Source of the DNA: an uncultured Collinsella sp.
GTDB lineage: Bacteria > Actinomycetota > Coriobacteriia > Coriobacteriales > Coriobacteriaceae
DNA length: 64,000 nucleotides
Assembly (NCBI GenBank): GCA_900539035.1
Contig: UQAU01000001.1
Location: 124,001-188,000 of the forward strand
Direction of reading: 5' to 3'
Part shown: piece after piece, positions 15,850 to 25,110 of the stretch
Position numbering within the stretch: the first letter of the stretch is position 1
How the letters are laid out: every line of letters begins with the position of its first letter
Notes under the pieces: generated by a model
What the model was told of the DNA's origin: nothing
Seen by the model: the letters and a program-made list of their open reading frames with translations, nothing else
The model's database searches: none
Program-made: the position numbers and the translations under genes

Positions 15850-18800
15850 ATGCTTGATCGCCGTTCGTTACTTGTTGCCGGAGCGTCCTCGCTGGCGAGC
15901 ATTATGTTGCCGCGCGTGTCGGGAAGCGTAAACGCCTTCATACTGCCGTTCGCGCCCACCGAAGCCTATGCCGACGAAAAAGACCCCTTCAGGGTGCTCG
16001 TTCTCTCGCGCACCATGTTTGGTGTGGTCGTGGTCGACGTCGCCAACAAGAATACGCCCATCACGGGTGCCCAGGTCACGCTCACATCGCGCTATGCCGC
16101 AGGCAAGCAGCTCACCGCCACGACCGATGACGAAGGCACCGCCATCTTTGAGGTCGCGCCGCTTTCAGAAGGCTACGTGGACGAGGCAACGCTCCTTGAC
16201 GCGTACGACTTTAACGGCGGCATCTCCATTAGCATGGCAGGCTACCGCGATGTCGAGATTCCCCTTGCGCGTATCCAGGGCGGCACCGCCATAACCGCGC
16301 CCACGCGTCCGCTCTCCGACGGCGAGCCGTACTTCCGCCAGCTCACATTCGACGAATGGGACATCCAGTACGCCGACGCTACGTTCATGGCATTGCCGAA
16401 GGACGACACGGCAAACGCCCAGCCCGACACGCACGCCTTTACCGTGCAGGCACATCTGCCACAGGGTGGACAGGCAACGCTGCACATCAACAAGGTAATA
16501 CCTGCCGCGGGCAACTCACCCGAAACCGTCACGCAGATTGGCCAAGTCAAGGCCAGCGCATCGGGTTCGGATAATCTGGCAACGTTCACGCTCGAAGACA
16601 AGTTCCTCGATGCAGCGTCGAGCCTTCTGGAAGAAGGATGCAAGTTGCGCTTTGTCCTCGACTACCAGGGCAAGACCTATACACTCTCCTCCCCCATGGC
16701 CGTTGTCACCGCGCCGGCCGCAAAGGCGGAATCGGGCTCGACCACTATCGTCCCCACTACCATGGACCAAGAGATCACTCCGTTTGATTTTCCGGCGGCG
16801 TTTCCCGGCATCGGCGGCAATAAGTTCACGTGCTGGATGCCCTCGTTCCCCATTTTGTTCGATTTCTCGCTTGCCGGGTACGTACTGTTTGGCGGAGGAT
16901 ACAAACCAGCCAGCTATATGAACGATTCGGGCAATCCGGATCCGGAGTACTGGAAGAAATCGCCGCGTGAGTCGGGCGCCAAGCAGGCAAACCGCTACCT
17001 CGACGAGATGGAAGGGAAGTGGAATCAGTACAAAAGTATGAGTGCCGGTTCGGGCACCGACCCAAGAAACACCAAGCTCCTTCGCCACCATTGCACGCCG
17101 CTGTTCACGATGGACATCGCCACACAGCTGTACGGCTCGCTCGCCTACGATTGGGTGGGCAAAACCTGGGGCAACAACAACGACCCCGCATACGGCAATA
17201 TTAAGGCACTCTTCCAAGTAAGAACCGACCTCAATTGGACCGAGCAGTTTACCCTAGGACCGGTGCCGTTTTTCTTAAACGTCAACCCCTGGGTGCTGGC
17301 GAAGCTGGCGCTCGCCGTGGGTGCCCACACGCACGGCAGCGGCGCGACGTTTTTTAAAAACATTTCGCTCGACTATTCAAACACGTCTGGCTCGTTCACC
17401 ATCCAGATCGGGCTTGCCGTCACCTTTGGCGCCGGCGTTGCAGGCGTCGCTTCGTCCGCCGTGCGCGGCGCCGCATCCCTCACGCTGTTCATTGGGTACG
17501 AGAAGGCAGATGGACACCAGCTTCCGCGACTGCGCGTAGGTGCAGACGTCGATGTCGATGTGATACTCCAGTTCGTGATGTTCAAGTGGACCACCAAGGC
17601 TTGGTCGGGGTCGTGGCCCACACTCCTCGATTCGTGGAATATGTCGGTGAACAACGGCGACCAGTATGTACTCCAGCGCTCTGAGCTCGCATTGGGTGGA
17701 GATACGCCCTATACACTAGATGCCTGCTTCGGCTCAGCCGGCAACGCCGAGGCGGGCGGCGTGCCGCAATTTATCGCATCGGCCACCATCGTCACCAACG
17801 CCGAGCTGCTCGCACGCGCCGAGGTTAAGGCCACTGCCGTAAACGTCGCTTCTGTCGTACGCGATTGGAATCAAGCGGTCACGCGTATTGAGCTCGAGGC
17901 GGATGCAGAGAGCGACGACACGGGACAGGTCGAACATTTCGTCCATGCACTGATGGAAAACGACGAAAACGCCGCGCCGATGTACGAGTACGCCTATATC
18001 GGCCAGACGACGAACGCCGTTGCTGACCCGAACGCCAATTCTGCCGGCGTGTCGGAGGACGAGCGTGGCGGCATCAAACCCTCGAGCGAGAACGTGCTGT
18101 TTGCTGGCGTGCTCAGCGAAGCTCACATGAAGCTGGCAAGGATTGCCGGCGTAGAATGCCTGTTCCGTATCGCCTCGGTGCGCTACGGCGACAATGGTCG
18201 CTCGCGCCTGGTGGTGCACACAAAGGCAAACGGCACGTGGTCCGCTCCCACGCCCGTGGACTTTCCCCTTGGGTTTGGCGAGGGCGATGTGGAGCGCAAC
18301 GGCATATTCGATTACGACTTCGACGTGGTGGAATATACAGACGGAAGAGGAAACCAGGACGCCTACGTGCTGCTGGTCTCGGGCGAGCGCCCCGCCGGCG
18401 ACAACACCCTTTTCGATACGGCGAGCACATCCGGCATACTGTCCGTTGTGCGCCTGCGCATAAGCAACGACGAAGTTCGCGTGATATCGCACACGTCGTG
18501 GCGCAGCATCTCGCGCGGCCGCCTTCAGGAGGATGGCTACCATTGCCTGCAGTGCCCGCGTATCACGGTGGGCAAGACGCTGGTCGACGGGCGCCTGTCG
18601 GGCGCTTACCTCCACCGCCGCGGAACCACCGCAGAGAAGGCGCTCGGCAGCGAGGCCGAGGTTGCGCTGGAATGCTTTACCCTGTGGTCGGATAATTTGG
18701 GCGACAGTCTCACGTTCCGTCAGGTCCTCCACTTTCCGCAGGCACCATCGAGCATCGAGCTGGGCGCGCCCGAGAATATCAACGGCAAAATGGTGGTGCC

Positions 18801-20217
18801 CGTTGCATACGAGACTGCAGGCGGTTGTGGCTGCGCGTCGTACGCCGTGATCGGCCAGTCCATTGCGGGCTGGGGCGTTATGTCGCCAGATGCCACAGTA
18901 CCCCACGCGGTGCCGTGGCCGCAGCACACGGGCTTTTTGGCTACCGTCAACGAGCAACTGCAGCATATTACTTGGACGCGAGGCGCATCGGTATTTGCAA
19001 CGCAGCCCGTGGGTGCCGCAGGCTGCGGCCCGGCATCGTTTAGCGTAAGCAACAACGGCAGGTGCGTGCTCTATGTAGAGAACACCGATGGCAAGGTGGG
19101 ACAAACCTACGACGAAGAAGGCAACCCGGTAGCAGTGATGGGCAAGCACTTCCGCATCTTCGCCAGCACCTTGGCAGGCGATCTGTTCACGGAGCCGTTC
19201 GTGATGTGCGAGCTGGACCATCCCGTCGATCAGATAACGACATTTTTGACGTCGGGGAGCATGCTCTCCGCGCTCGCCACGCACATTGTGAGCGCGGAGA
19301 AGAGCGAGGCAGAACTACACGGCATCGAAGTGCCCTTGGTGGCGTGTGCCACTCCGACGGGCGCAGTCGCTACCTCGGGCGCGGTGGTGCCCGGAGCAGC
19401 AGGCGAATCCTTCATGGTCACGGTGCGAAACGACGGCAACACCTTGCTGACCGCCGGCACGATCGATCTGTACCGAGAGGGCTCCAGTCAGCCGTTCTCC
19501 AGCGCATCCATCGGGTTCGGAGCGAACACACGCATGGCATCGATCTACGATCCAGAGCTTGCCGAGGACGCTTCGGTCAACGACATGGCACACGTGAAGT
19601 ACGCGCTCGAAACGCTGGGTGCACGTTTTGCAACGCACCCGCTGGTAGCCGACAACGGCAACGCCGTGCTGGCACCGGGTTGCACGGCACAGTTCCGCAT
19701 GAGCTTCGCCATCCCCGAGAGTTGGAGCGATGAAGTGGGCAAACGTGTAACGCTATATGCGAAGGCGCGTAATCTGGTGGCGCTCGATCCCGTAACGCTC
19801 GAGGAAATTCGACCGGGCGCAAACTCGGCGCTGGGTGCCGTGCTGCACGAGCTTCATGTGCCCGACGCGGCATGCGAACGCTCAGAAGTTCAGGTCGGCG
19901 TATGCGACAACGCGGATACGACGGGGCTTCACGATGCACCGATGACGGCGGACGGCAGTGGCGGCTCGAGTGGCGGCGGTACCGACGAGGGCGGCGGCTC
20001 CGGCGGAAGCAGCTCCGGCAGTGGCAAGGACCACAGCAATAACAAACGCTCCGGAAAAGCGGGCGCGCTCGCTGGCACGGGCGACGTCAACGCTCCCCTT
20101 ACGGCAGCCGCTGCAGCACTCGCCGCGGCAGGCGCCGGCCTCATCGCCTACAGCGCCCGCCGCACGGCGCTCGAAAAAGACACCGCCGATGAGGTCAATT
20201 CGGATGAGCCTCGCTAG
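15850..20217 (+). CDS. Giant Tat-exported, LAxTG-anchored surface protein
   Basis: 1,455 residues. The N-terminus MLDRRSLLVAGASSLASIML has the twin arginine and hydrophobic core of a Tat signal and is followed by an AYA-type cleavage region. Residues about 45-130 resemble a carboxypeptidase-regulatory/SpaA-like beta-sandwich (VDVANKNTPITGAQVTLTS, TTDDEGTAIFEV). The long middle is beta-rich without a family I recognise. A Ser/Gly-rich linker near 1370-1390 leads to LAGTG at about 1407-1411, a hydrophobic helix and an Arg-containing tail, the layout of a class E sortase substrate. GGGAG lies 6 bases before ATG 15850. No sortase gene is in the window. The LuxR gene is directly upstream. Confidence 0.85.
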   Translation: MLDRRSLLVAGASSLASIMLPRVSGSVNAFILPFAPTEAYADEKDPFRVLVLSRTMFGVVVVDVANKNTPITGAQVTLTSRYAAGKQLTATTDDEGTAIFEVAPLSEGYVDEATLLDAYDFNGGISISMAGYRDVEIPLARIQGGTAITAPTRPLSDGEPYFRQLTFDEWDIQYADATFMALPKDDTANAQPDTHAFTVQAHLPQGGQATLHINKVIPAAGNSPETVTQIGQVKASASGSDNLATFTLEDKFLDAASSLLEEGCKLRFVLDYQGKTYTLSSPMAVVTAPAAKAESGSTTIVPTTMDQEITPFDFPAAFPGIGGNKFTCWMPSFPILFDFSLAGYVLFGGGYKPASYMNDSGNPDPEYWKKSPRESGAKQANRYLDEMEGKWNQYKSMSAGSGTDPRNTKLLRHHCTPLFTMDIATQLYGSLAYDWVGKTWGNNNDPAYGNIKALFQVRTDLNWTEQFTLGPVPFFLNVNPWVLAKLALAVGAHTHGSGATFFKNISLDYSNTSGSFTIQIGLAVTFGAGVAGVASSAVRGAASLTLFIGYEKADGHQLPRLRVGADVDVDVILQFVMFKWTTKAWSGSWPTLLDSWNMSVNNGDQYVLQRSELALGGDTPYTLDACFGSAGNAEAGGVPQFIASATIVTNAELLARAEVKATAVNVASVVRDWNQAVTRIELEADAESDDTGQVEHFVHALMENDENAAPMYEYAYIGQTTNAVADPNANSAGVSEDERGGIKPSSENVLFAGVLSEAHMKLARIAGVECLFRIASVRYGDNGRSRLVVHTKANGTWSAPTPVDFPLGFGEGDVERNGIFDYDFDVVEYTDGRGNQDAYVLLVSGERPAGDNTLFDTASTSGILSVVRLRISNDEVRVISHTSWRSISRGRLQEDGYHCLQCPRITVGKTLVDGRLSGAYLHRRGTTAEKALGSEAEVALECFTLWSDNLGDSLTFRQVLHFPQAPSSIELGAPENINGKMVVPVAYETAGGCGCASYAVIGQSIAGWGVMSPDATVPHAVPWPQHTGFLATVNEQLQHITWTRGASVFATQPVGAAGCGPASFSVSNNGRCVLYVENTDGKVGQTYDEEGNPVAVMGKHFRIFASTLAGDLFTEPFVMCELDHPVDQITTFLTSGSMLSALATHIVSAEKSEAELHGIEVPLVACATPTGAVATSGAVVPGAAGESFMVTVRNDGNTLLTAGTIDLYREGSSQPFSSASIGFGANTRMASIYDPELAEDASVNDMAHVKYALETLGARFATHPLVADNGNAVLAPGCTAQFRMSFAIPESWSDEVGKRVTLYAKARNLVALDPVTLEEIRPGANSALGAVLHELHVPDAACERSEVQVGVCDNADTTGLHDAPMTADGSGGSSGGGTDEGGGSGGSSSGSGKDHSNNKRSGKAGALAGTGDVNAPLTAAAAALAAAGAGLIAYSARRTALEKDTADEVNSDEPR

Positions 20218-20266
20218 CTCCTAGTTGCTTTTACGAGAGACGCTGACTCGGCTCATCGAACATCAA

Positions 20267-20302
20267 AATGGGCTGGTTTTGGATACCCAGAGCCAGCCCA
20301 TT
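20267..20302 (+). terminator. Hairpin after the surface-protein gene
   Basis: AATGGGCTGG and CCAGCCCATT form a perfect 10-bp stem with a 16-base loop, 50 bp past the stop at 20217. There is no clear T-run. Confidence 0.6.
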
Positions 20303-20442
20303 ACGCATTAGATGTCGTCAGAGGAGTCGAGTTCTGCCTCGAGCTTGGCACGGCGTCTTTTCGCCAACAATCCGCACGACACGTCTTCGACAACGTATCC
20401 AACCGCAAACGCAGCAAGACACATTCGGCCGTCTTCAAACTT

Positions 20443-20475
20443 ACTCGGACAGAACCGACTCGGTTTTGTCCGAGT
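20443..20475. promoter_or_regulatory. 33-bp dyad upstream of the topoisomerase operon
   Basis: Sixteen-base arms (ACTCGGACAGAACCGA against TCGGTTTTGTCCGAGT, one wobble) surround a single C. With no T-run it is more likely an operator or cruciform than a terminator. It lies 53 bp before the promoter-like sequence at 20528. Confidence 0.5.
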
Positions 20476-20527
20476 AAACGCTGTTCCACCAAATTCCGAA
20501 CGATTGTTCGATGGATTTCGTGTTGGT

Positions 20528-20556
20528 TGGGATCGCCCACGGACTGGGCTATGCTA
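20528..20556 (+). promoter_or_regulatory. Candidate promoter of the ParE/ParC-like operon
   Basis: TTGGGA, 17 bases, then TATGCT, ending 53 bp before the start codon at 20610. Match to the sigma-70-type consensus is moderate. Confidence 0.35.
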
Positions 20557-20609
20557 CCTTGACTATCTATATGACTTAAACGCAGCAAAGGAGCACCGAG
20601 AGAGCGAGT

Positions 20610-22607
20610 ATGGCAAAAAACACCGCAAACTATGGTAACGACAGTATCCGCCAACTCAAGGACGAGGAACGCGTACGCCTGCGCCCCGCCGTTATCTTTG
20701 GCTCGGACGGACTCGACGGTTGCGCGCATGCCGCCTTCGAGATCCTGTCCAACGCCGTTGACGAGGCGCGCCAGGGTTACGGCAAGCTCATCACCCTTAC
20801 CGCCTTTCGCGATGGCTCTATCCAGGTAGAGGACAATGGCCGTGGCTGCCCGCTCGACTGGAACCCTTCCGAGAAGCGCTTTAACTGGGAGCTCGTCTTC
20901 TGCGAGCTCTACGCCGGCGGCAAGTATAACAACAACCAGGGCGGCGACTACGACTTCTCGCTCGGTACCAACGGCCTAGGCTCCTGCGCGACCCAGTACG
21001 CTTCCGAGTACATGGACGTCACGGTCTGGCGCGACGGCAACAAGTACTCCCTGCACTTTAAGAAGGGCAAGGTCGTCGGCGCCAAGAAGAAGGCACTCGA
21101 AATCGAACCCAGCGACGAGAACCGCACCGGCACCACCATCAAGTGGCGTCCCGACCTTGAGGTCTTTACCTCCATCAGCATCCCCCACGATTGGTATCGC
21201 GAGACCATGCGCCGCCAGGCCGTAGTTAACGCCAACGTGACCTTCCGTCTGCGCATTGAGGGCGACGATGGCGAGTTTTCCGAAGAAGACTTTTGCTATC
21301 CCAAGGGTATCGAGGACTACGTGCTCGAAAAGGTCGGTACCGACTACCTCACCGAGCCCTTCTTTATCGAGGCCGACCGTCGCGGTCGCGACCGCGAGGA
21401 CCTGCCCGACTACAACGTTAAAATCACCGCATGCATGTGCTTCTCGCGCACCTTCACGATGCAGGAGTACTACCACAACTCATCGTGGCTCGAGAACGGC
21501 GGCTCGCCCGAGAAGGCTGCCCGCAGCGCTCTGACCAGCGCCATCGATTCCTACATTAAGCAACAGGGCAAGTACAACAAAAACGAGAGCAGCATCAAAT
21601 GGCAGGACGTCCAGGACTGCCTGGTTCTGGTGACTAACTGCTTCTCCACCCAAACGTCCTACGAGAACCAGACCAAGAAGGCCATCAATAACCGCTTTAT
21701 CCAGCAGGCCATGACGGCATTCTTTAAGGAGCGTCTCTCGACCTACCTGATCGAGAACAAAGACGCCGCCAACAAGATCATGGAGCAGGTGCTCATCAAC
21801 AAGCGCTCGCGCGAGAATGCCGAGAAGACACGCCAGAGCATCAAAACCAACCTGCAGCAGAAGACCGACATGGCCAACCGCGTGCAGAAGTTCATCGACT
21901 GCCGCTCCAAGGACAAGAGCCGCCGCGAGATCTACATCGTAGAGGGCGACTCGGCAGCAGGTGCCATTCGCACGTCGCGCGATGCCGAGTTCCAGGGCGT
22001 TATGCCCGTCCGCGGTAAAATCCTCAACTGCCTGAAAGAGGACTACCCGCGCATCTTTAAGTCCGACATCATCATGGACCTCATGCGCGTGCTGGGCTGC
22101 GGCGTGGAGATCAAGGACAAGCGCATCAAGAACCTCGGCGCCTTTGACCTGGACAACCTCAATTGGAACAAGGTCATCATCTGTACGGACGCCGACGTCG
22201 ACGGTTATCACATCCGCACGCTCGTGCTCACCATGCTCTATCGCCTGGTGCCCACGCTTATCGACGAGGGTTACGTGTATATCGCCGAGTCGCCGCTCTA
22301 CGAGATCAACTGCAAAGAAAAGACCTACTTTGCCTACACCGAGCTCGAGAAGAACGGCATCCTCAAAGAAATCGGCGACCAGAAGTGCTCCATCAACCGC
22401 TCCAAGGGTCTTGGTGAGAACGATCCGGACATGATGTGGCTCACCACCATGAACCCCGAGACGCGTCGTCTGATCAAGGTGGAGCCCGAGGACGTCACCA
22501 AGATGGAGACCATGTTCAACCTGTTGCTGGGCAACGACGAGGCGGGCCGTAAGCGCCACATCTCCGAGCACGGCAAGGAATACCTGGACCAGTTGGACCT
22601 GCAGTAG
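20610..22607 (+). CDS. Type IIA topoisomerase subunit B (ParE/GyrB-like)
   Basis: 665 residues. The GHKL ATPase shows ILSNAVDEARQGYG, VEDNGRGCPLD and the lid GTNGLGSCATQYAS. The TOPRIM domain shows YIVEGDSAAGAIR, CTDADVDGYHIRT and RSKGLGENDPDMMW. It pairs with the downstream A subunit to pass DNA duplexes using ATP. The family's usual length is about 630-650. In actinobacteria a canonical gyrBA is normally elsewhere, so this is a likely second enzyme (topo IV-like or a specialised decatenase); that is inferred. GAGAGAGCGAG precedes ATG 20610. Confidence 0.92.
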   Translation: MAKNTANYGNDSIRQLKDEERVRLRPAVIFGSDGLDGCAHAAFEILSNAVDEARQGYGKLITLTAFRDGSIQVEDNGRGCPLDWNPSEKRFNWELVFCELYAGGKYNNNQGGDYDFSLGTNGLGSCATQYASEYMDVTVWRDGNKYSLHFKKGKVVGAKKKALEIEPSDENRTGTTIKWRPDLEVFTSISIPHDWYRETMRRQAVVNANVTFRLRIEGDDGEFSEEDFCYPKGIEDYVLEKVGTDYLTEPFFIEADRRGRDREDLPDYNVKITACMCFSRTFTMQEYYHNSSWLENGGSPEKAARSALTSAIDSYIKQQGKYNKNESSIKWQDVQDCLVLVTNCFSTQTSYENQTKKAINNRFIQQAMTAFFKERLSTYLIENKDAANKIMEQVLINKRSRENAEKTRQSIKTNLQQKTDMANRVQKFIDCRSKDKSRREIYIVEGDSAAGAIRTSRDAEFQGVMPVRGKILNCLKEDYPRIFKSDIIMDLMRVLGCGVEIKDKRIKNLGAFDLDNLNWNKVIICTDADVDGYHIRTLVLTMLYRLVPTLIDEGYVYIAESPLYEINCKEKTYFAYTELEKNGILKEIGDQKCSINRSKGLGENDPDMMWLTTMNPETRRLIKVEPEDVTKMETMFNLLLGNDEAGRKRHISEHGKEYLDQLDLQ

Positions 22608-22652
22608 CAGCAAATCGATAACGACGGCCTATAAGAAGTTCAAGAGGAAATC

Positions 22653-24893
22653 GTGGCAAAGAAGAAGACGAAGAACCAGCCAAAGAAAAAGCAGGTCAAC
22701 GCCGAGAACGTCATCGGCCTGCACTCCGAGGTCACCGACCAGCCGATCACGCAGACGCTCGAGGTCAACTACATGCCCTACGCCATGAGCGTCAACGTCT
22801 CGCGTGCATTCCCCGAGATCGACGGCTTTAAGCCCTCGCACCGCAAGCTGCTCTACACCATGTACAAGATGGGTCTGCTCAAGGGCGAGCGCCAGAAGAG
22901 CGCTAACATCGTGGGCCAGACCATGAAGCTCAACCCACACGGCGATGCCGCGATCTACGAGACGATGGTGCGCCTAGCCACCGGCAACGAGGCACTGCTT
23001 GCCCCCTTCGTAGAGTCGAAGGGCAACTTTGGCAAGTACTATTCGGGGGACCTGAGCTACGCCGCCTCGCGTTATACCGAGGCCAAGCTCTCCCCCATCA
23101 GCGCCGAGATCTTCAAGGACATCGACAAGGACCCGGTCGACTTCGTCGACAGCTACGACGGCGCCATGAAGGAGCCGCGCCTGCTGCCCACCACGTTCCC
23201 CAATATCCTCGTCTCGGCCAACAAGGGCATCGGCGTCGCCATGGCGTCCGACATCTGCGGTTTCAACCTCAACGAGGTCTGTACCGCAACGATGCACTAC
23301 CTCAAAGATCCCGACTGCGATCTGCTTGAGTACATGCCCATGCCCGACTTCTCGACCGGCGGCGAGATCATCTACCGCCGCGAGGAGATGGAGAAGATCA
23401 TCGAGACCGGCCTTGGCAGCTTCCAGATCCGCTCCCGCTGGCGCTGGATTCCCGAAGAGCGCATCATCGAGGTCTACGAGATCCCCTACACCACCAAGAC
23501 CGATGTCATCATCGAGCGCATCGTCAAGCTCTCCAAGGAGGGCAAGGTCAAGGAGATTGCCGACATCCGCGATGAAACCGACCTCTCGGGCCTGCGCATC
23601 GCCATCGATCTTAAGCGCGGTGTCGACCCCGACAAGCTCATGGCCAAGCTCTATCGCTCGACCACGCTGCAGGATTCGTTCTCGTGCAACTTCAACGTGC
23701 TCGTCGATGGTTACCCTCGCGTTATGGGCGTGCGCCAGATTCTGCACGAGTGGGTCAAGTGGCGTATTGAATCCACCCGTCGCCGCATTAACTTTGACCT
23801 GGGCAAAAAGTCCGAGCGTCTGCACCTGCTGCACGGCCTCGAAGCGATCTTGCTCGACATCGACAAAGCCATCGCCATCATCCGCGGCACCAAGCTCGAA
23901 GCCGAGGTCGTGCCCAACCTTATGAAGGGTTTCGACATCGACGAGACCCAGGCCGAGTTTGTTGCCGAGCTTAAGCTCCGCAACATCAACGAGGAGTACA
24001 TCCTCAACCGCACCAAGGACATTGCCAAGCTTGAGGGCGAGATTGCCGAGCTTGAGGAGATCCTCTCCAGCGAGGAGAACATCAAGAAGGTCATCAGCGA
24101 CGAGCTGGCTGCGGTCAACAAGAAATATGTGATGCCGCGTCGCACGGGCAGGATCGAGCCCCACGAGGTCATCGAGGTAAGCCTGGAGCCCGAAGTCGAG
24201 GAGTACCCGGTCACCATCATGCTCTCGCGCGATAGCTACCTTAAGAAGATGACGGACCGCGTGCTTAAGAAGGCCACCACGCTCAAGTACAAGGACGGCG
24301 ACAAGCCCTTTATCGAGTTCCCGTCCTCCAACACCCACGAGCTGCTCGTGTTTACCAACAAGAGCCAGGTGTACAAGTGCAAGGTTGCGGCGTTTGAGGA
24401 TACCAAGTCGGCCCAGCTGGGCTCGTACCTGCCGACCGGCCTTGAGATGGAACCCGATGAGAGTGTCATCTGGGTCATCGACCCCGAGGACTACAAGGCC
24501 GACGTGCTGTTCGTCTTTGAGAACGGCCGCGTGGTGCGCGTCGCGCTTTCCGGATACGTCACCAAGACCAACCGCAAGCGCCTCAAGAACGCAATCTACG
24601 GTGGCAGCAAGCTGCTGTATGCCCAGGTGCTCAAGGAAGATCGCGACATCGCGCTGGTCTCGAGCGACTATCGTTTGATGAACTTCAACACGTCGCTGCT
24701 CAAGACCAAGACGACCACCAACACGCAGGGCGTCCAAGCCTTTACGGCCAAGAAGGGCCGCTCGGTCACCACCGTCGGCACGACCGAGGAAATCCTTGGC
24801 GCCGGCGTCTCGGCCGAAAAGTTCACCACGCAGAGCCTTCCCTCTGCCGGTGCCCTCATGAAAGAAAACGACATGCCGAGTTTGTTTGACTAG
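22653..24893 (+). CDS. Type IIA topoisomerase subunit A (ParC/GyrA-like)
   Basis: 746 residues from GTG 22653, after AAGAGGAAAT. The catalytic tyrosine is Tyr141 in AASRYTEAKLS. The winged-helix region reads NPHGDAAIYETMVRLA, so the positions equivalent to E. coli GyrA Ser83 and Asp87 are Ala99 and Glu103. A coiled-coil tower (IAKLEGEIAELEEILSSEENIKK) and a reduced beta-pinwheel-like C-terminus follow. The gene is 45 bp after the B subunit and clearly cotranscribed. The N-terminal tail is Lys-rich (KKKTKNQPKKK). Confidence 0.92.
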   Translation: MAKKKTKNQPKKKQVNAENVIGLHSEVTDQPITQTLEVNYMPYAMSVNVSRAFPEIDGFKPSHRKLLYTMYKMGLLKGERQKSANIVGQTMKLNPHGDAAIYETMVRLATGNEALLAPFVESKGNFGKYYSGDLSYAASRYTEAKLSPISAEIFKDIDKDPVDFVDSYDGAMKEPRLLPTTFPNILVSANKGIGVAMASDICGFNLNEVCTATMHYLKDPDCDLLEYMPMPDFSTGGEIIYRREEMEKIIETGLGSFQIRSRWRWIPEERIIEVYEIPYTTKTDVIIERIVKLSKEGKVKEIADIRDETDLSGLRIAIDLKRGVDPDKLMAKLYRSTTLQDSFSCNFNVLVDGYPRVMGVRQILHEWVKWRIESTRRRINFDLGKKSERLHLLHGLEAILLDIDKAIAIIRGTKLEAEVVPNLMKGFDIDETQAEFVAELKLRNINEEYILNRTKDIAKLEGEIAELEEILSSEENIKKVISDELAAVNKKYVMPRRTGRIEPHEVIEVSLEPEVEEYPVTIMLSRDSYLKKMTDRVLKKATTLKYKDGDKPFIEFPSSNTHELLVFTNKSQVYKCKVAAFEDTKSAQLGSYLPTGLEMEPDESVIWVIDPEDYKADVLFVFENGRVVRVALSGYVTKTNRKRLKNAIYGGSKLLYAQVLKEDRDIALVSSDYRLMNFNTSLLKTKTTTNTQGVQAFTAKKGRSVTTVGTTEEILGAGVSAEKFTTQSLPSAGALMKENDMPSLFD

Positions 24894-24927
24894 GACGACG
24901 GCAGAACCGCCATACGCCCTCATAGCT

Positions 24928-24968
24928 GCGGGGCCCGGAGCGCAGCAACTTCGCGCTCGGGGCCCCGC
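24928..24968 (+). terminator. GC-rich hairpin after the topoisomerase operon
   Basis: GCGGGGCCCGGAGCGC pairs with GCGCTCGGGGCCCCGC (one mismatch) around an 8-9 base loop, 34 bp past the stop. There is no T-run. Strong stem. Confidence 0.65.
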
Positions 24969-25045
24969 TCGTTGCAACGTAGTCGGAATAATAGAACTCT
25001 CCGTTTTTCACTCCTTCAATCCCACGGCACAAGGCATGTTAAGCC

Positions 25046-25102
25046 GTTAGCAAAACTTGCAAAAGTTAGCAAAACTTGCAAAAATTAGCAAAACTTGCAA
25101 AG
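25046..25102. repeat. Three tandem 19-bp iterons directly before the AAA+ ATPase gene
   Basis: The unit GTTAGCAAAACTTGCAAAA repeats at 25046, 25065 and 25084 (last copy ATTAGC...AAG). Each unit contains the dyad GCAAaacTTGC. The third repeat runs into the AAAGGAG ribosome site of the gene at 25111, so a protein bound here would block both promoter clearance and translation. Confidence 0.85.
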
Positions 25103-25110
25103 GAGCTACC

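Noticed and set aside
22974..24977. 667-codon open frame opposite the topoisomerase A subunit
   Set aside because: Leu/Val/Asp-rich antisense translation of a GC-rich gene with a clear catalytic tyrosine on the plus strand.
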